Below, in pieces: positions 9,712-22,700 of a stretch of 64,000 nt of DNA (its first letter is position 1; each line of letters begins with the position of its first letter). A program made the position numbers and the translations under genes. The notes beneath the pieces are model-generated. The model searched no databases and was not told the origin of the DNA. It saw only the letters and a program-made list of their open reading frames with translations. The DNA comes from Bisporella sp. PMI_857 (lineage: Eukaryota > Ascomycota > Leotiomycetes > Helotiales > Helotiaceae), in the NCBI GenBank assembly GCA_021307315.1, contig JAJSPD010000007.1, forward strand, positions 496,001 through 560,000, in the 5' to 3' direction.

Positions 9712-11766
9712 CTAGTATAGTCCAGAACGTCGAATTTGGGCTGGGGGACCGCTTCGGACCTTCTCCAGGATCGCCTGCATCTCATCCTCATCGATGAAGT
9801 CTTCCTGCTTGAGACCCTCTAGCTCGGTCTCGTCAAGCGGTCGACTGACGATAGTGAGCTGCTCGAAGTTGTTGTTCACCTGTTCGGGCAGTTGGCGGGT
9901 CTCAAGGTGAGGGTTCAAGTAGCTCTTGTCGTCTTCCTCGCCCATCTCTGGTGGTGTGAACTCGCGGCGCGCCTTCTTTCCTGCGGTGGGTTCGACAGCA
10001 GCATCAGGCGTGGGACTGTTGTGCGTGACGTCGTTGCCAGCAGCTGCCGCAGTGCGCTTCGAGCCACCGTTCGTGCCGGGGTCATGGCCGTTGCCGTGGA
10101 TCTCTGCCTTGCGCTCCCTTCTCAAAGCCGCACGAGCGGATACACTTTTCGTTAGATCCGAAGCCTTTGCAGCCTTGGTTCCCTTGCGCACATGTAGTTC
10201 CGTTTTCGGGCTTCTCAAGTCAGTCCAGGCGCTCTTCTTCGCCTTTGCTTCTTCTTTGCTCAGGCCTTGGAATTGTGATTCATTTGCTGCAGCCCAAAGT
10301 TCCTTGCCGATGGGGAGATTTTGGTACCGAGCAGGGAGAGCTAGGTAGATTTGACTGGAGAGACAGAAGACCGCTTCTACACTAGTCATATGGTCTGAGA
10401 GCTTATATACATCTTGAGCTCGAAGTGATTGCGCGCTGAACTTGAAAGCGTAGGTCCGGTTGAGCCAATTGGCGACGGTTTTCATGGAGAACTTGTCTTT
10501 TTGGTTTTGCGTGGCGCCGAGATGAACGAGGCGGGCGATGGTTTGAGCGAGAGTCTCTCCTGCGGCGGGTTGTGGAGCGTCTGCTATAACGACCGAGTCC
10601 TGGGCTGGTGGCACTCTTAGGGCAGTGAATTGGGTCTCCTTACGGTATTGAAAAGACTGATCTTGGCGTGCTTTTAGACCGGGGCTTTGGCTACGTTCAA
10701 GAGATTGCTCAGTTGACTGTATGTAGATGTAACGGCGGCTATGCTTGCGACGCTCCTCAAGGACTTCCCTGGGGGTGAAGACTTGAGGTAGATCTGGTGC
10801 ATCCTCGAGAATGATCTTCCTGGGTGGGATGAAGGTCTCGCTCGGGGTATTCTTCACTATGGACTTGTATACACCCTGTTTGTTTTAGCGGCGGCCAAAT
10901 ACCATTGAGCGGGTGATACATACGATGCATTCGCTAGCAAGCCAGTGGAAGAACTCCGTACGCTGCCAATGCACATCGGATGATTCTCCTTTTCTCATTT
11001 GAGATAGAAGGAAGGTAGCATGGCTCTTAAGACGCACAATAACACCGCCACGGTTGAGTCCACCTCCCTCGGCAAGACCATACTTTTTAGATTTAGCAAT
11101 ATATTTATATTTGAGGTAGATCTAGAGCTTACCTTCAAAAGAGCTCCGGCCAATGAGCATCCTGGATCATCCTCATGAATAAAAAGCATGATGTAGTATG
11201 CAGCAATGGCTTCCAGGTTGCTCTTGTAAACAGGTAGATAACTTTTGGATGGAAGAATTTCGAACCACTTCCGGCTGCCCCAAGCCCAGAGTTGATAGCT
11301 CTTACCGTCCCAGCCAATTGAGAAGAGAGTCGTGTTGAATGAGATCTGTGTCCCGCTGGGTTTGAGGACATCTTTTTGAAATTGAGGACGAACTGTAAAG
11401 TTCTTTAGCCTGAAAACAAAAAGCAAGCAAACGGGATCAATTACTGAGTGACAGATTCTCATCATCCATATCCATAGATAATTTTCCGTTCACGGTCATG
11501 ACCCCGTCGACCTGTGTCGTAAGCAAGTTACCAACCTTTTCCTCATGACTCTCATAAACAAAGATGAAGACGTCTTGCAACTTGATGGTTGGTTCATCAC
11601 CCGCCTTGATGTGGCCTGAGACAAATATAGCATCCATGCCTATGGGGTTTGCATTAGAAAGTATGTAGATCTTTGCGTGATCAACTTCTAGTTCCTTGTT
11701 AACCACACTGAATGTTGATGTCGGTGTTAAGAATGAAATAATCGGCGTTAATATTGGTGACGGCAT
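9712..11766 (-). CDS. RFTS-like (replication-foci-targeting) domain protein, four exons
   Basis: Model: exon 1 11532-11766, exon 2 11133-11443, exon 3 10924-11082, exon 4 9712-10875; 622 residues, introns of 88, 50 and 48 nt. The last two junctions are secure (GTAAGC...AAAAAG and GTATGT...AAACAG, frames join exactly). The first is less certain: GTAACT/CTCAG fits the frames, while the obvious TTTTCAG site nearby does not fit any good donor. The fold resembles the DNMT1 RFTS domain: AIFVSGHIK near residue 50, FSIGWDGKSYQLW, then WFEILPSKSYLPVYKSNLE, matching the RFTS pattern of small strand, EPS.EYAP.F helix and lysine/isoleucine helix. No methyltransferase follows. Instead there is a helical segment, then a disordered basic/acidic C-terminus. 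Fungal RFTS proteins such as fission yeast Raf2 act in heterochromatin; that role here is inference. Confidence 0.6.
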
Positions 11767-11803
11767 GTAAAAATAATTTTCCGACAGGTTCTACACGCCA
11801 AGC

Positions 11804-12480
11804 TTGTTCAAAAGGCTAATCCATTTTAGGACTAGAATTCTTTTAGACTGTTACGCTATAATTTATCCTTGCACACCTTGTGCAATATTATCGCTGTTAC
11901 ACAAGACCTTCAATGTGCAATACATTTCCCTTCCTAGAACTATCAGCCCAAAACTACTACCGTCTTACAAAATCGCCCAACCTTTACACGCACAGATCAC
12001 TACGCATTCAGGCGAACTCAGGATGGCTAACCCAACATCTAGATTTGAGTCGAATTTGCACGTTGCGCTAACCTGTATAACCTACGAAAGAGTCGTCTTA
12101 TTTACTAGGCTTAGTAAGGATTATAAAGCGGCTCACATAACACTGCGGAATGTCATCCATCTGACAGCAAACGATATTAATTCACGAAAGTTCAACGAAG
12201 GAATAATTAATCTATTCGTGCCTACCGTTTGTACTTCACGCGACAAAGCTATATCGTGGGCATCACTCTCGATAAGTAGTGGTTATATGGAAATATGGTA
12301 GCTATATCTGGCGATGCGAGCTATTCTAGAAGGGCATATCTCACTGTTAAGGTCGCTAGAATCGATTAGCTTGGTGCATCGCGAACAAGGTATGGAAGTA
12401 ATAGGCTTTGATTATATGATTCAGAGCGTAGCAGTGAATCCCAGCCCAGGAGTGGCAACACAGATCCAGCCATATCTTTA
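11804..12480 (+). pseudogene. Probable decayed coding remnant with one in-frame stop
   Basis: A frame of about 225 codons opens at 11804 next to the divergent RFTS-like gene and is broken only by a TAG at 12299-12301; after it the same frame stays open to a TAG at 12478-12480. The stop falls in SGYMEIW-TAG-LYLA, which looks like the end of an ankyrin-type helix pair (ISWASLSISSGYMEI). That similarity is weak. No splice signals rescue the stop obviously. The length of the open frame in AT-rich DNA is the main evidence. Confidence 0.3.
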
Positions 12481-14869
12481 GAGTGGGTTCCTTTAGAGGA
12501 ATAGGCTCCCCCAAGGATGGAGAACCAAGAAGCTATTCCATAGATGAGAATATGATAGTAGAATTATGGTCTTAGTGGAAATTTTATCTCATCGACCTAA
12601 TTAATGAACACTTTTCCTTCGGTTTTACGAGAGTATAGAATCCAGCGCCACGCCTTCCCTCATCATATATTTCATTAGTAACAACTGGTAACCAAGTGTT
12701 CGTCACCGCCCTGCACTCCTTTGTTGCACAAATCCAATCAAATTGCCATCTTAAGTTGTGCGGCTGGAATTGTAGACGAAGTCGATTACAGGATATGTTT
12801 TGACATTATCACCACGCGGATTTCTCGTAGATTTGTAGCCTAAGATCGACGTAAGTTCATATAACCATAAGAGTGCATTTTTTTAAGCGTACAAAGCTCA
12901 CAGAGTCCTTGCCCATTTTGAAATTGCACTACAGGCGGGGAATTATGGCAGAAGTGACAATGACCTGCGTACCTTAGCGGACGGACGAAGAAAAGTTTCA
13001 GGAAGATTAACTAACGCTTATAACAGTTTGGATCGGAACCACTAGAGCTACGGCAATCCGCTGCTAAACAAACATTCTGGTTGTTTTGCTGCTGTGTAAG
13101 CCAGCGGGTGGTTGGATTGCCAGCGGTACGGTAGATGCCATTACTGCGGAACTTGAACAGTAAAATTCGTTCGAGAAAGCGATAGGTTGGATGGCACAAG
13201 GCAAAAGGTCAGAATCCGCTCTCGATTTGGCGCAAAGGTCAGCAAGATAAGCTAGAATCTTTAAACCTTAGGCACTGGCTCATATTATTCACATAATAGT
13301 CAAGTTAGTGTGCCGATATCCGCTAACGCCATCTAATCCTCAGGCAGTAATTTATATTGCAGCACCCGGAGCTAGGATAGCAAGCTGATGCAGGTCATTA
13401 ACCTATTGTATTTATAAATATACGGCCAACATAATATTATTAAGCGTTTTGAACTAAAGCCGATTCCAAATTCTACTGCATTATTGCATATGCAGTTTTA
13501 AGTATGGATGTACGGGAAAATGGCATTGTCTCTTAAAATCTATTTGCATAATCAGCAACCAAGAAAGAAGTGTATATAGGAGATAGTCCGAGGAGGGACT
13601 ATGTAGCCCATATTATATAGCATCTACAAAGCCCAGGATATACGTCTCAGATTTGCTTTTCAGCAGTACATCATAGATCGTAAATCGCTGAATAGTATTC
13701 CCACCAGCGATAAATTCGTAGGGAAAGTTCGAGATCCTAAGGATAAAGTCGACACTTTCAGCTCCAAGGTGGAGACGGCACTCACCATCACTACAGATGG
13801 AGTGGTCTACTAGATTTCAGGAGAGAAGCCTACTACCGATCGCGGACTAGGTTTAATTTTCAACCTTCCAGCTGCCTCTTATATAATGCTATTACATGCA
13901 AAATGTTGCAAGATCGATTAGGCAGGATTTCGGGGTTTCACTACAGGTCTCGCTCGTAATTATAACATAGTGCTATTCAATGGTATAGAAGATATCCCGG
14001 ACTGGGTGACTACCTTTCGGTGTTTCTATATCGATGCAAGGGACACAACTCAAACCTTGGGAGGCAGGGGTACTAGTAGAAAAGGTGTCACAAGAGCTAG
14101 CATTTACTCAAAAGTCAAATATTTGATCTTATGGCTATCAATTAGTGAGTAGAGATCAAATAGGGAAGATATTCTATGCCAGCCAGTGGATGTACGAGTA
14201 TTTTTATCAGAGATGTTAAAAATCAGGTAGGGATGCTTTGATAAACAAGCTCCTAGACCTCACTAACCACATGACTATAGATGAGTCCAGGGCCAATTCT
14301 CAACCCTGTGCACACTTGTATGACGGCGTGGCTGATCGCTGCTGTGTGGTTGGGAGGGTAATAGGCATCTTGCGATTCACTTTATCGAACGTAGTTGGAA
14401 GTTAATTACAATTCGATGGAACATACTCTCGAGTGGAAGGCGTGGACAGTCATATAACTCCACATAAGGCTGAAGCGGCTTTCAGTATCAGCATCGATGG
14501 AGAGCGAGACTGAGTAATAAGAAGCAATATTTGACCAGCATACTCTCATCCTCTGGAAACCTCGTATGATTAGCTTAGATTGATTATTATTGGGATCAAA
14601 TTTTTTTAAAATTTCGTGCTATAGTGAATTGTATGAATTACAAACAGTTCAACATGCAAATTCAAAAAGAGAAAATTGAATGATTGATTTGGTTACTTCT
14701 GCCATAAGATGCCAAGGCGGCCGCTAGTGCATCAGCCTTGAGCTTGTTTTCGCGACAGCCTTGAGAATTTATTTGTTGGTCGTGAAGCGACCAGATCTTC
14801 CCAGTTCTACTTGGTCCGATTTTGCGCAGAAACTTATGCTGAATGTCTGCATCTAAGGAATTTTGGAGA
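12481..14869. other. Gene-poor AT-rich stretch with remnants
   Basis: About 2.4 kb without an intact gene. A decayed coding remnant at 13604-14055 is listed separately. A 62-codon minus frame at 13011-13199 has no recognisable domain. Composition is AT-rich and stop-dense in all frames elsewhere, as expected of old degenerate DNA. Confidence 0.4.
13604..14055 (+). pseudogene. Unidentified coding remnant with TAG stops
   Basis: One reading frame stays coherent for about 150 codons (tract YSIYKAQDIRLRFAFQQYII, later KVRDPKDKVDTFSSKVETAL and ARNYNIVLFNGIEDIPDWV) but holds two TAG codons, at about 13810 and 13918. Both stand where tryptophan (TGG) would read naturally, which fits G-to-A change of the RIP type. 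Composition and codon use look protein-like compared with the flanks. I do not recognise the family. Confidence 0.35.
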
Positions 14870-16265
14870 ATGACGAAGGGCAGGATCCTCGAAGGCGTCT
14901 TTGGTAAGTAATAATTGTGCTAGAAGACTCCTAACTAATACTTTTCTAGCCGTCAATAAGCCAAAAATGATTACGTCCGCACAGGTCATCCGAGACCTGC
15001 AAGAGAAATTCCAGCATTCTAAGTTGTTCACTCCTTATCTAGAAAATGCACGGAAGGTTAGGGCGCGAGAAAACCACAATCAGCGACAGAGACGAAGAGA
15101 TAAGAATATCAAAGTGAAGATTGGTCATGGCGGCACTCTTGACCCTCTGGCTACTGGGGTCTTGATTCTAGGCATTGGATCTGGAACGAAGTCGCTCTCG
15201 GATTTCCTTTCGTGCACGAAGGAATACGAGGCTGTAATTCTGTTCGGTACTAGTACGGACACCTATGATCGGGTTGGAAGAGTTTTGAAGAGAGCACCTT
15301 ACGAGCACATCACAAGGCAGATGGTAGAGGATGCTCTACCGCAGTTTCGGGGAAAGTATATGCAGCTGCCGCCATTATTTTCTGCGTTGAAAATGAACGG
15401 GAAGCCATTGTATGAATACGCTCGGGAAGGAAAGGATCTGCCTCGTGATATCGAGAGACGAAGTGTCGAGGTTCTGAATTTGGAAATAGTAGAGTGGATG
15501 GAGGGTGGAATGCACTCACATGAGGCACCATCAGAGGATGCGAGCCCAGCAGAGGTCAACGTCGCCAACAAGCTGTGGAAGCAGGAGGGAGTTCAGCCCA
15601 AGGAAGTGGATGTCACAACAGCCGCCTCTGCAGAATTTGAGAATAAAAAACGGAAGTTGAGCGAGAACCAGGATAATCTGGTGCAAGAGCGACCCATATC
15701 GAAGCGGAGGCTGAGTGAGAGCCAAGATACACAAATGTCGGGTGGCCTTACTGCATCAGCAAAGGCAACTCCTACATGTGAAGTTGCGGTGGAGCCATCA
15801 TCTAAATTAATACAGGCCAATGGCCCACCAGCAGCGAGGATTCGAATGACTGTCACATCCGGCTTCTATGTGCGATCTCTTTGCCATGATCTTGGCGCGG
15901 CAGTTGGTTCAGCAGCCCTCATGGCGGAGCTCGTCAGAATCCGACAAGGGCAATTTGAGATTGGAAAAAACGCTCTCGAATACGATCATTTGGCTGGAGA
16001 GGAGCAGGTTTGGGGACCCAAGATCGAATCATTCCTGGATGAATGGGAGAAGTCACAAAGAAAAGGCTGGGGCGAAACGAGCAAAGTGAGTGGAGGAAAG
16101 TCAGAGGTAGACACAGAGTCCAAATCATCGGCAAAGGTAGAGGATGTACCAACACCAAGTCCCAATGATCCATCGCCCGGGAAAGATGTTTCAAAGTCAG
16201 ACGCTAAGCTAGAAGGGGAGCCAGAAGTGAAATTGGATGCGAAGCCAGCAGAAGCGGCAGCTTGA
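14870..16265 (+). CDS. PUS4: tRNA pseudouridine-55 synthase Pus4 (TruB family)
   Basis: Two exons, 14870-14903 and 14950-16265, joined over a 46-nt GTAAGT...TTCTAG intron; 449 residues. The intron joins GVF to AVNKPKMITSAQVI, restoring the conserved TruB start motif. The catalytic block GHGGTLDPLATGVLILGIG carries the nucleophilic aspartate at residue 76. Further TruB motifs follow: YEAVILFGTSTDTYDRVG, LPPLFSALKMNGKPLYEYAR, and the late block SGFYVRSLCHDLG. An acidic, lysine-rich insert of about 100 residues (about 195-295) separates the last two, and the C-terminal 70 residues are low complexity; both are usual in filamentous fungi. Pus4 makes pseudouridine 55 in the T-loop of nuclear and mitochondrial tRNAs. 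Confidence 0.95.
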
Positions 16266-16818
16266 TCAGCAGTACCATATCCAGCTGTTGATATACATCA
16301 TTATACGCTTCTACCACTAAATATATGGCACTCTAGAGAAGCTATAGTAGTGTGTAGAGACCTAGTCTTACATTCAGACGAGGCAATAGGGCTATATTGA
16401 AGCTCTAGATGCACAAGGTCGCAAATCTCCACCTATGCAGCTATGCTCCGCGTACGAAACTCTGAAATCTGCTCTCCAAGGTAAAGCAGCTTGCACAAAG
16501 AGGAAATGATATATAGAAGAATTAATAGGTGCATCTTCTAGGTGACAAGGATCGTAAAAACATAGAAATGCAATCTTGCATTGTCTGTTCTGGTGTGTGA
16601 AGTTCAATGTTCTTATAGTGCCCAGGCCCAGCCAGTACGAGTGCATAAGCGATATAAAAGTCAATTTCGTTTCAGTGGTATACAATGGTCTCATTTCGAT
16701 AGTGCTTTACTTTTGATTTGATTTGAGAATGCGCATAGGAAGGGCTGTAATATGTGATCATCAGGCTACTTGTGTAGATGAATCAACACTTTAGAGGTTA
16801 ACTCCAAAAAAGCCTCGC
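16266..16818. other. Intergenic between convergent genes
   Basis: 3' flanks of PUS4 and of the amidohydrolase gene. A 100-codon minus frame at 16392-16694 has no domain or signal and is not called. Confidence 0.5.
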
Positions 16819-18370
16819 TTATGGCGATTTAAACAGCTTCCCTCCCTTCCATACATGCGTGATATGATCCGGTCCCGTTAGCAGGTTGATATCATCTAAC
16901 GGATTAGCTGTCACTGCGATGAGATCGGCATCATATCCTTCCTTGAGCTGTCCTGATTTAGGTGCCATATGTGGTTCTAACGTTTCTGGGCTCGTCGCGG
17001 TACAAGCCTCGATGGCTTGTAATGGAGTTAGACCAGCTTCTAAAGCGTATACAAGCTCTTTCCCATTCATGCCATGGGAATTAAAGCCTGAGCCAGGAGG
17101 GCTGGCCTACACAGGTCGTCAGTGTTTGCTCAAATTCGTCTCTCACAAAATTTGACATTCTGCAGAAATTTTCAGTGTATAAAACCTACCTGATCCGTCC
17201 CAAGTGCGACTTTTACTCCGTTCTTCACAGCCAAAGCATACGCTTTTTTATTCGCGGTTGCAATCGCAACGGCTTTTGCGTACTGGATTGGCTCCCAGAA
17301 ACTCGGATCTGATGTACCTACAACATTGATTAGTCGTGTGGCAACGAGTATTGCATCTTTTTCCTTCATTAGAGCACAGGTCTCTTCATCGAGGTAACTA
17401 CCATGCTCAATGGTTTTGACGCCTGCGCGCAATGCGTTCCTGATGCCCTCGAGTCCGTGGCAGCTGTTTCGAAAGTATCAGCAGGCCCCGCAAAACAGAG
17501 ATTAGCAGTCCTACTGTGCCGCAACAATCCTCTTGTTTCTTGCCGCCTCTTCTACAATTGCTTTCAGTTCGTCCGGACTAAATTGTGTATCTTCCGGATC
17601 GTCACGCAAACTTGCGACTCCCCCCGTAGCACACACCTTGATTACCTTTGCTCCTCTTCGAATCATCTTTCTTACAGCCTTGATACATTCGGGCACTCCA
17701 TCACAAATTGCAGCCGGAAATCCATAGTTGCTTGCATCATCCAACCATTGGCTCTGCATCTTATGCTCATCCCCATGGCCAGCTGTGATACTAAGTAACC
17801 CAATACTCGAATACACATTTGGCCCAACAATACTACCCTCGGTGATCGCAGGGGAGATCTCGCCTCCAAATCCGCCTAGCTCCCGGACAGAAGTAATACC
17901 CGCCATGAGCGTGTCTTCCAGCGACTTGGTTATTCTGGCGCCGGTTAATGCCATATTTGGAAGGATGGAATCTAAAAGTCCGCCGCCCTTGGGAGGCAGC
18001 CCGATGAAATGCACATGACAGTCCCAGAGACCGGGCATGATGACGGGAACTTCTGTAAAAGACAGCGCTTTGAATTTTGTTGGAATTGATGATTGAGGGC
18101 CGGCGTAGGCTATTTTGTCATCGTGGATGATAATAGCGCCATCTTCGATTGGGTCTCCTCGACCCGGAATGAGCAGACCGGCCTTGATTCCTTGAAGTTT
18201 TGGGGCTGTATGTGGGATTAGATTTGTGTTTTTGTCACAAATTTCGTTGATTACCGAAAATCAACGACAATGAGAGTTCGATTTGACTTACTATAATTGG
18301 CCTTGGATGCCGGGACATTTCTTACTGGAATGACACGCGACCCAAACGATGTAGGTGAACAGCAGCTCAT
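16819..18370 (-). CDS. Amidohydrolase-superfamily metal-dependent hydrolase (imidazolonepropionase/prolidase-like), four exons
   Basis: Exons 18292-18370, 17515-18205, 17190-17463 and 16819-17106; 443 residues. All three introns have GT-AG ends and the frames join exactly. The protein shows the full metal site of the superfamily: the first strand PGLWDCHVHF with HxH, the bridging-lysine block AKVIKVCATGG, AAHCHG and EHGSYLDEE for the next two histidines, and LGTDQ for the catalytic aspartate. The C-terminal part GYDADLIAVTANPLDD is the usual end of the small beta-sandwich. These enzymes hydrolyse amide or cyclic amide bonds in small molecules; substrates in this fungal branch are not established. 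There is no signal peptide, so it is probably cytosolic. Confidence 0.87.
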
Positions 18371-19285
18371 CTTGTGTGTACTTGTTTAATACTTTTTATC
18401 CTTGGGTTTTCCAAAAGGTGTTGATCTTATAGAACTTGGCCTACCACGTTCATGTATCAGTGCTTATTGTTGTTGCCTGAATGTCGGTGTCCAAGAGGTA
18501 TATCCTCCTTCCCCATTTGGCGAATGCTACGTAACCTTTAATAATCCCGCTTTAACCATATACGATTTTTCGCAAGCTCTAACTAGATGGAAGTAAACCT
18601 CGCTGTGGGCTATTCTCGACAACTGTCGAAATTTAGCTAAAACCTGATGATAGTTCTGGAGTGGACGTATATAGTCAAATGATTGGCGTTATTTTGCCTC
18701 GCAAAAATCTCCCCTGTAACTCTAAATGAGCTTCCATGCCATCGATTATCGATCAGAAATCTTTCTGAATCTCAATGAGCTCCCGGGGTTGAGAGAAAGG
18801 AGGTAGTCTATCATATCAAAGAAGCTCGCTTACCTCCTGAGCAGGGACGAAAGTGGGGGTCGGACATCGTGTGTGGGACTTGTTAAATCCACCACTCCAT
18901 CCAATAATTAGGGACCATACTATTAAGAGAACTGTGTGCATGCCACTGTTGACATATATCCAGCCTGTATGTATTCGGAAGTCCATCCGTGATGGCGTCT
19001 GCTCTACTTTTGAAGCTCGTGGCGTTGATTGAATTGACCCGATAAGTCCTGATTACCTTTGTGAGGTATACTTGTACTAAGTAAGAATTAAGTATTTCAT
19101 GGGTAGGGGATCACGTAGAAGCATGGTTGGTGCGGCCGATGCAATCAGACTGCTTCTTCATTGTTGGCTTGTTTACTCGCTAAACTCACGTGGACCTAGA
19201 TGACCTTGTCGCGCCTTGCCTGTCCCACTAATAGCTCTGGACATAGGGATAGCATTCGCATCCATACGTCTACTGTCTGCAGTCT
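18371..19285. other. Intergenic / promoter region
   Basis: About 0.9 kb between the divergent amidohydrolase gene and the start of the carboxypeptidase pseudogene. No domain-bearing frame; a 64-codon plus frame at 18402-18596 is not supported. Confidence 0.45.
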
Positions 19286-19505
19286 ATGAAGACTCCGTGT
19301 TGGTGGTTGGCGATATGCTAATTTTCTTGTTTACAGCTATCGATTCTCCTAGCTATGGCTAATTCAAAATCCGACGCGATGTTAGCTGGGAAGGCTATGG
19401 TTTCTTACGACAACTATCATGTCTATCGAGTCCCAAGGGTTATCACAAATGTTGCCAAACGCGAAAGCCAGATATAGCAATCGACGATTGAGCTCTACTT
19501 AGAAG

Positions 19506-19510
19506 GTACC
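19506..19510. repeat. Target site duplication, left copy (GTACC)
   Basis: Five bases directly before the left LTR; the identical GTACC follows the right LTR at 24968-24972. A 5-bp duplication is the size made by copia integrases. Confidence 0.9.
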
Positions 19511-19708
19511 TGTTAGTACAATTAACTAGAGAGGTCATGTGGTCACGCACTCGAACGAAGGGTGTCGTTCACGTGACCCGGAACGGGGTTATATAACTCG
19601 TAGTTTCACCGTAGTTAGAACTTAACACTCAATCAATCACTCACTCAAAAATACAATAGCACTCACGTCAAAAACGTGGTGGTGCCCCGTATTTAAAGTG
19701 AACCCACA
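19511..19708 (+). repeat. Left LTR (198 bp)
   Basis: Aligns end to end with the right LTR without gaps; 194 of 198 positions agree. All four differences are A here against G in the right copy, and all fall in the last 60 bases, toward the interior. Confidence 0.95.
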
Positions 19709-22700
19709 CTGATCAGTTAGATTTTTCAGATCAAACTTTATTACAACTTACTTTTCCAATTCTTTTCTTAACTTTTTCTGAACTTTTAACTTAAACTCTT
19801 TAAAACTTTAAACTTTCAGACTTAAGACTTTTCAACTAAGTAATTACTCAACTAAACAACTACTTACACTAGTATACTAACACTGCAAAAACCCGGTACT
19901 ACGTGCTTTATAGCAGCAATCAGTAAAAGCATAAAAAGCAACTAATAGGATTACAGTATCGAAGTAGAAACGGCTACGAAAAACGACTTGAACGTTTACG
20001 CAAAAGCTAAACTCCGGAAATACTTCGACTGTAATGCAGTAAACTCGGATTTATAAGACTTTTACGTAAAAGATTTCAAAAGCTTTACTTTAACTAATTT
20101 CGACAACTTTAAAACAAGCACTAAACAAACTTTACGCAACTATTTACGCAACAGAAGCGTTTACGTGCTTTAATATTACAAAAACAAAACTTTGTTTTAA
20201 GCTTTGCACGAAATACTTTAAAAACAAAAGCAACACAAATAGACTAACGACGAACTTAACGATTTAACACGGCTCGAAACGAATAGTTTACAGTCTGACG
20301 AACTTTTGTATAAACTGCAAAACGACTTACCGGCAAATCGTTTCCGGGAAACTGTCCAGAACTTTCGAAATATTTTCTAAAATCGCACTTTGTTAAAAAA
20401 CTAACCAGTTTTACGTACTACTTTACAACAACTCGACGAAAACGTAGTTATTCGCAATTACGGCAAAAAACTAGCTGTTTTAGCTAAGTTTTACACTAAA
20501 GACATAAAGTACAGCGAAAAGAACGACAATTTTGATTTTAAACTTACTGTATTTTTTGACTTTTGCGGCAAAACTAATATTTCAAAACATGCTTTTAATT
20601 AAGCTTATTCAACTATGCTATACAGTCTCGCTTTGGACTATTACTATACTAACTTTAAAAACGTTTCGAAAGTTTTTTTTAAGCAAATGTGTACTACAAC
20701 AAGCAACTACTTTAAAAGGCTTAAGTACAGGCGCGCTATTTTTAACTAATAGAATTCGACGACTTTGCACAGCGTAGTTAACAACAACGCAGAGAAATTT
20801 ACGGCAAAGTATTTTAAATTACTTATTAAGAACTTACGACATTTACAGTATAGCTTAAACTTCAATTTTTGTACTGACGAGTTTTTACACAACAAGCTTA
20901 TTACTGCTTGTTAATAGTACGAAGCTTGCAAATACGTTTGCTACAAGTTTGCAGCTATTGTTGCAGGGCTGATTAACGACTTACGGTTTTTTATTACAAC
21001 GTATAAAACAACTTAAAGTGTTACAGATTTGACAGCGTTTTTTACCGACTGTCGCTATTACTAAAGCAGTTACAGGCATTGCAACAGTCGTTATAGCAAC
21101 AGCCAGAGACTACCTTATTAAAAAAGGCGCTGTTTCGTGTGCAAGAAAAAAAACTGTCGATTATACAAATATACTTCTGAAAAACGTGAAAAATCAAAAG
21201 CTCGATTTAAAGCTCGCAACTAAAACCGGTTTAATACAAAAAGCCGAAACTTTAACTAGCGTTTTGACGACAGTCTAAAACAATACATTCTAATTTTTGA
21301 AAACGACAACAATAATAGTAATTTAAAACGTATTAACGAAGCTTTTAATACTTTGACAATTGAACTAGATTTTAATTTTAAACTGGCTTTTAATAACGAA
21401 ACACTTGAACTTTAAATTAGTTACTTTGCAAACAATATTACCGACGAAAAAGCAAACTTAATAATTGCAACTTTAAACGGTCGAGCTTTAACTTACTTCG
21501 TTACAGCTACGGACACTACAATTTTTTTTTGCAACAGATTTACCGGCATTATAAATATTAACAACTTTATAAACGTTTACAACACAAACGTTTACAATAC
21601 AAACGTTTACAATACTAACAGTTTATTTCGCTATACTTCCGCTTATTTTTACGGTATCGTTATTAACACAGGCGCTTCGAAACATTCGATTGCCGGCTAC
21701 GGCCAATTTCAAGCTTTACAACGACAAAACGCAGACTTTACTTTTGACTATTTTACTAAAAGCATAGTTACTGTCCAGTTCGGCATCGGCTTTATAAAAT
21801 TTATCGGGTCAGCAATAGTTAAAACCTCGATCGGCCAAATAAAGTTTTATATAGTCGAAGCTAATATACTATTTTTTTTTAACTTAACGGACATAGACTT
21901 TTTCCAGATTTATTTAAACAACTTGAAAAACGTACTAGTTACGCCGAAAAGCAACGTATTAGTTATACGCCGATTTAGCTACTTTTTTTTATTTTAGAAT
22001 ACTTCGCTAAAATTATTTGTTACAGAATCTTTCGACAACAATTTTTGTTACTTAACAAATGTCGAATTGCAATGTTTTTATTGCCGATTTAGCTATTTTT
22101 TAGTTAAACAACTACAAACAATTCTAAACCGAGCAAGTATCGAAACTGACAAGTTTATTTTAAACTACTTGACGAAATTTTGTGCATACTGTTAAAAACA
22201 CGGAAAATTACTAAACAGATTCAAGTTTACACTTTAAAACGACGTTAGTTTCAACTATTGTATTACAGTCGATATTATGTATATTAACGGAGAACTTTTG
22301 CTTTATATTGTAGACTAAACAATTCGGTACTAAGCAAAAAGATGGTTACAAAATATTAGCGCTAAACACACATAAAACGCACTACAGGCATGTTAAATCG
22401 ACACGTATTTAAGACTTTTTGATTTTATTGCAATCGACGTCGGCAAAAACTTTATTAGCAAAGAATTTAAAGAATATGCCGGCATTATAAGCATTAAGAT
22501 TAAGACCGTTTTAGTAAAAGCTTACAATTCAGTCGAATTAGTAGAACGATATTACAGCTTTTTACAACGAGTTTATTAAATTATTACAACTGAAATCCGT
22601 AATATCGACAAAACTATAGCGTTACAAATGGCATTTAAAACTTTAAACGATTCGGTCGGTTCCGAAAACTTTGTTTTAACTTTGTTAGTTTACGAAGTTT

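Noticed and set aside
16392..16694. 100-codon minus-strand frame downstream of PUS4
   Set aside because: It lies in the 3' flanks of convergent genes and shows no domain.
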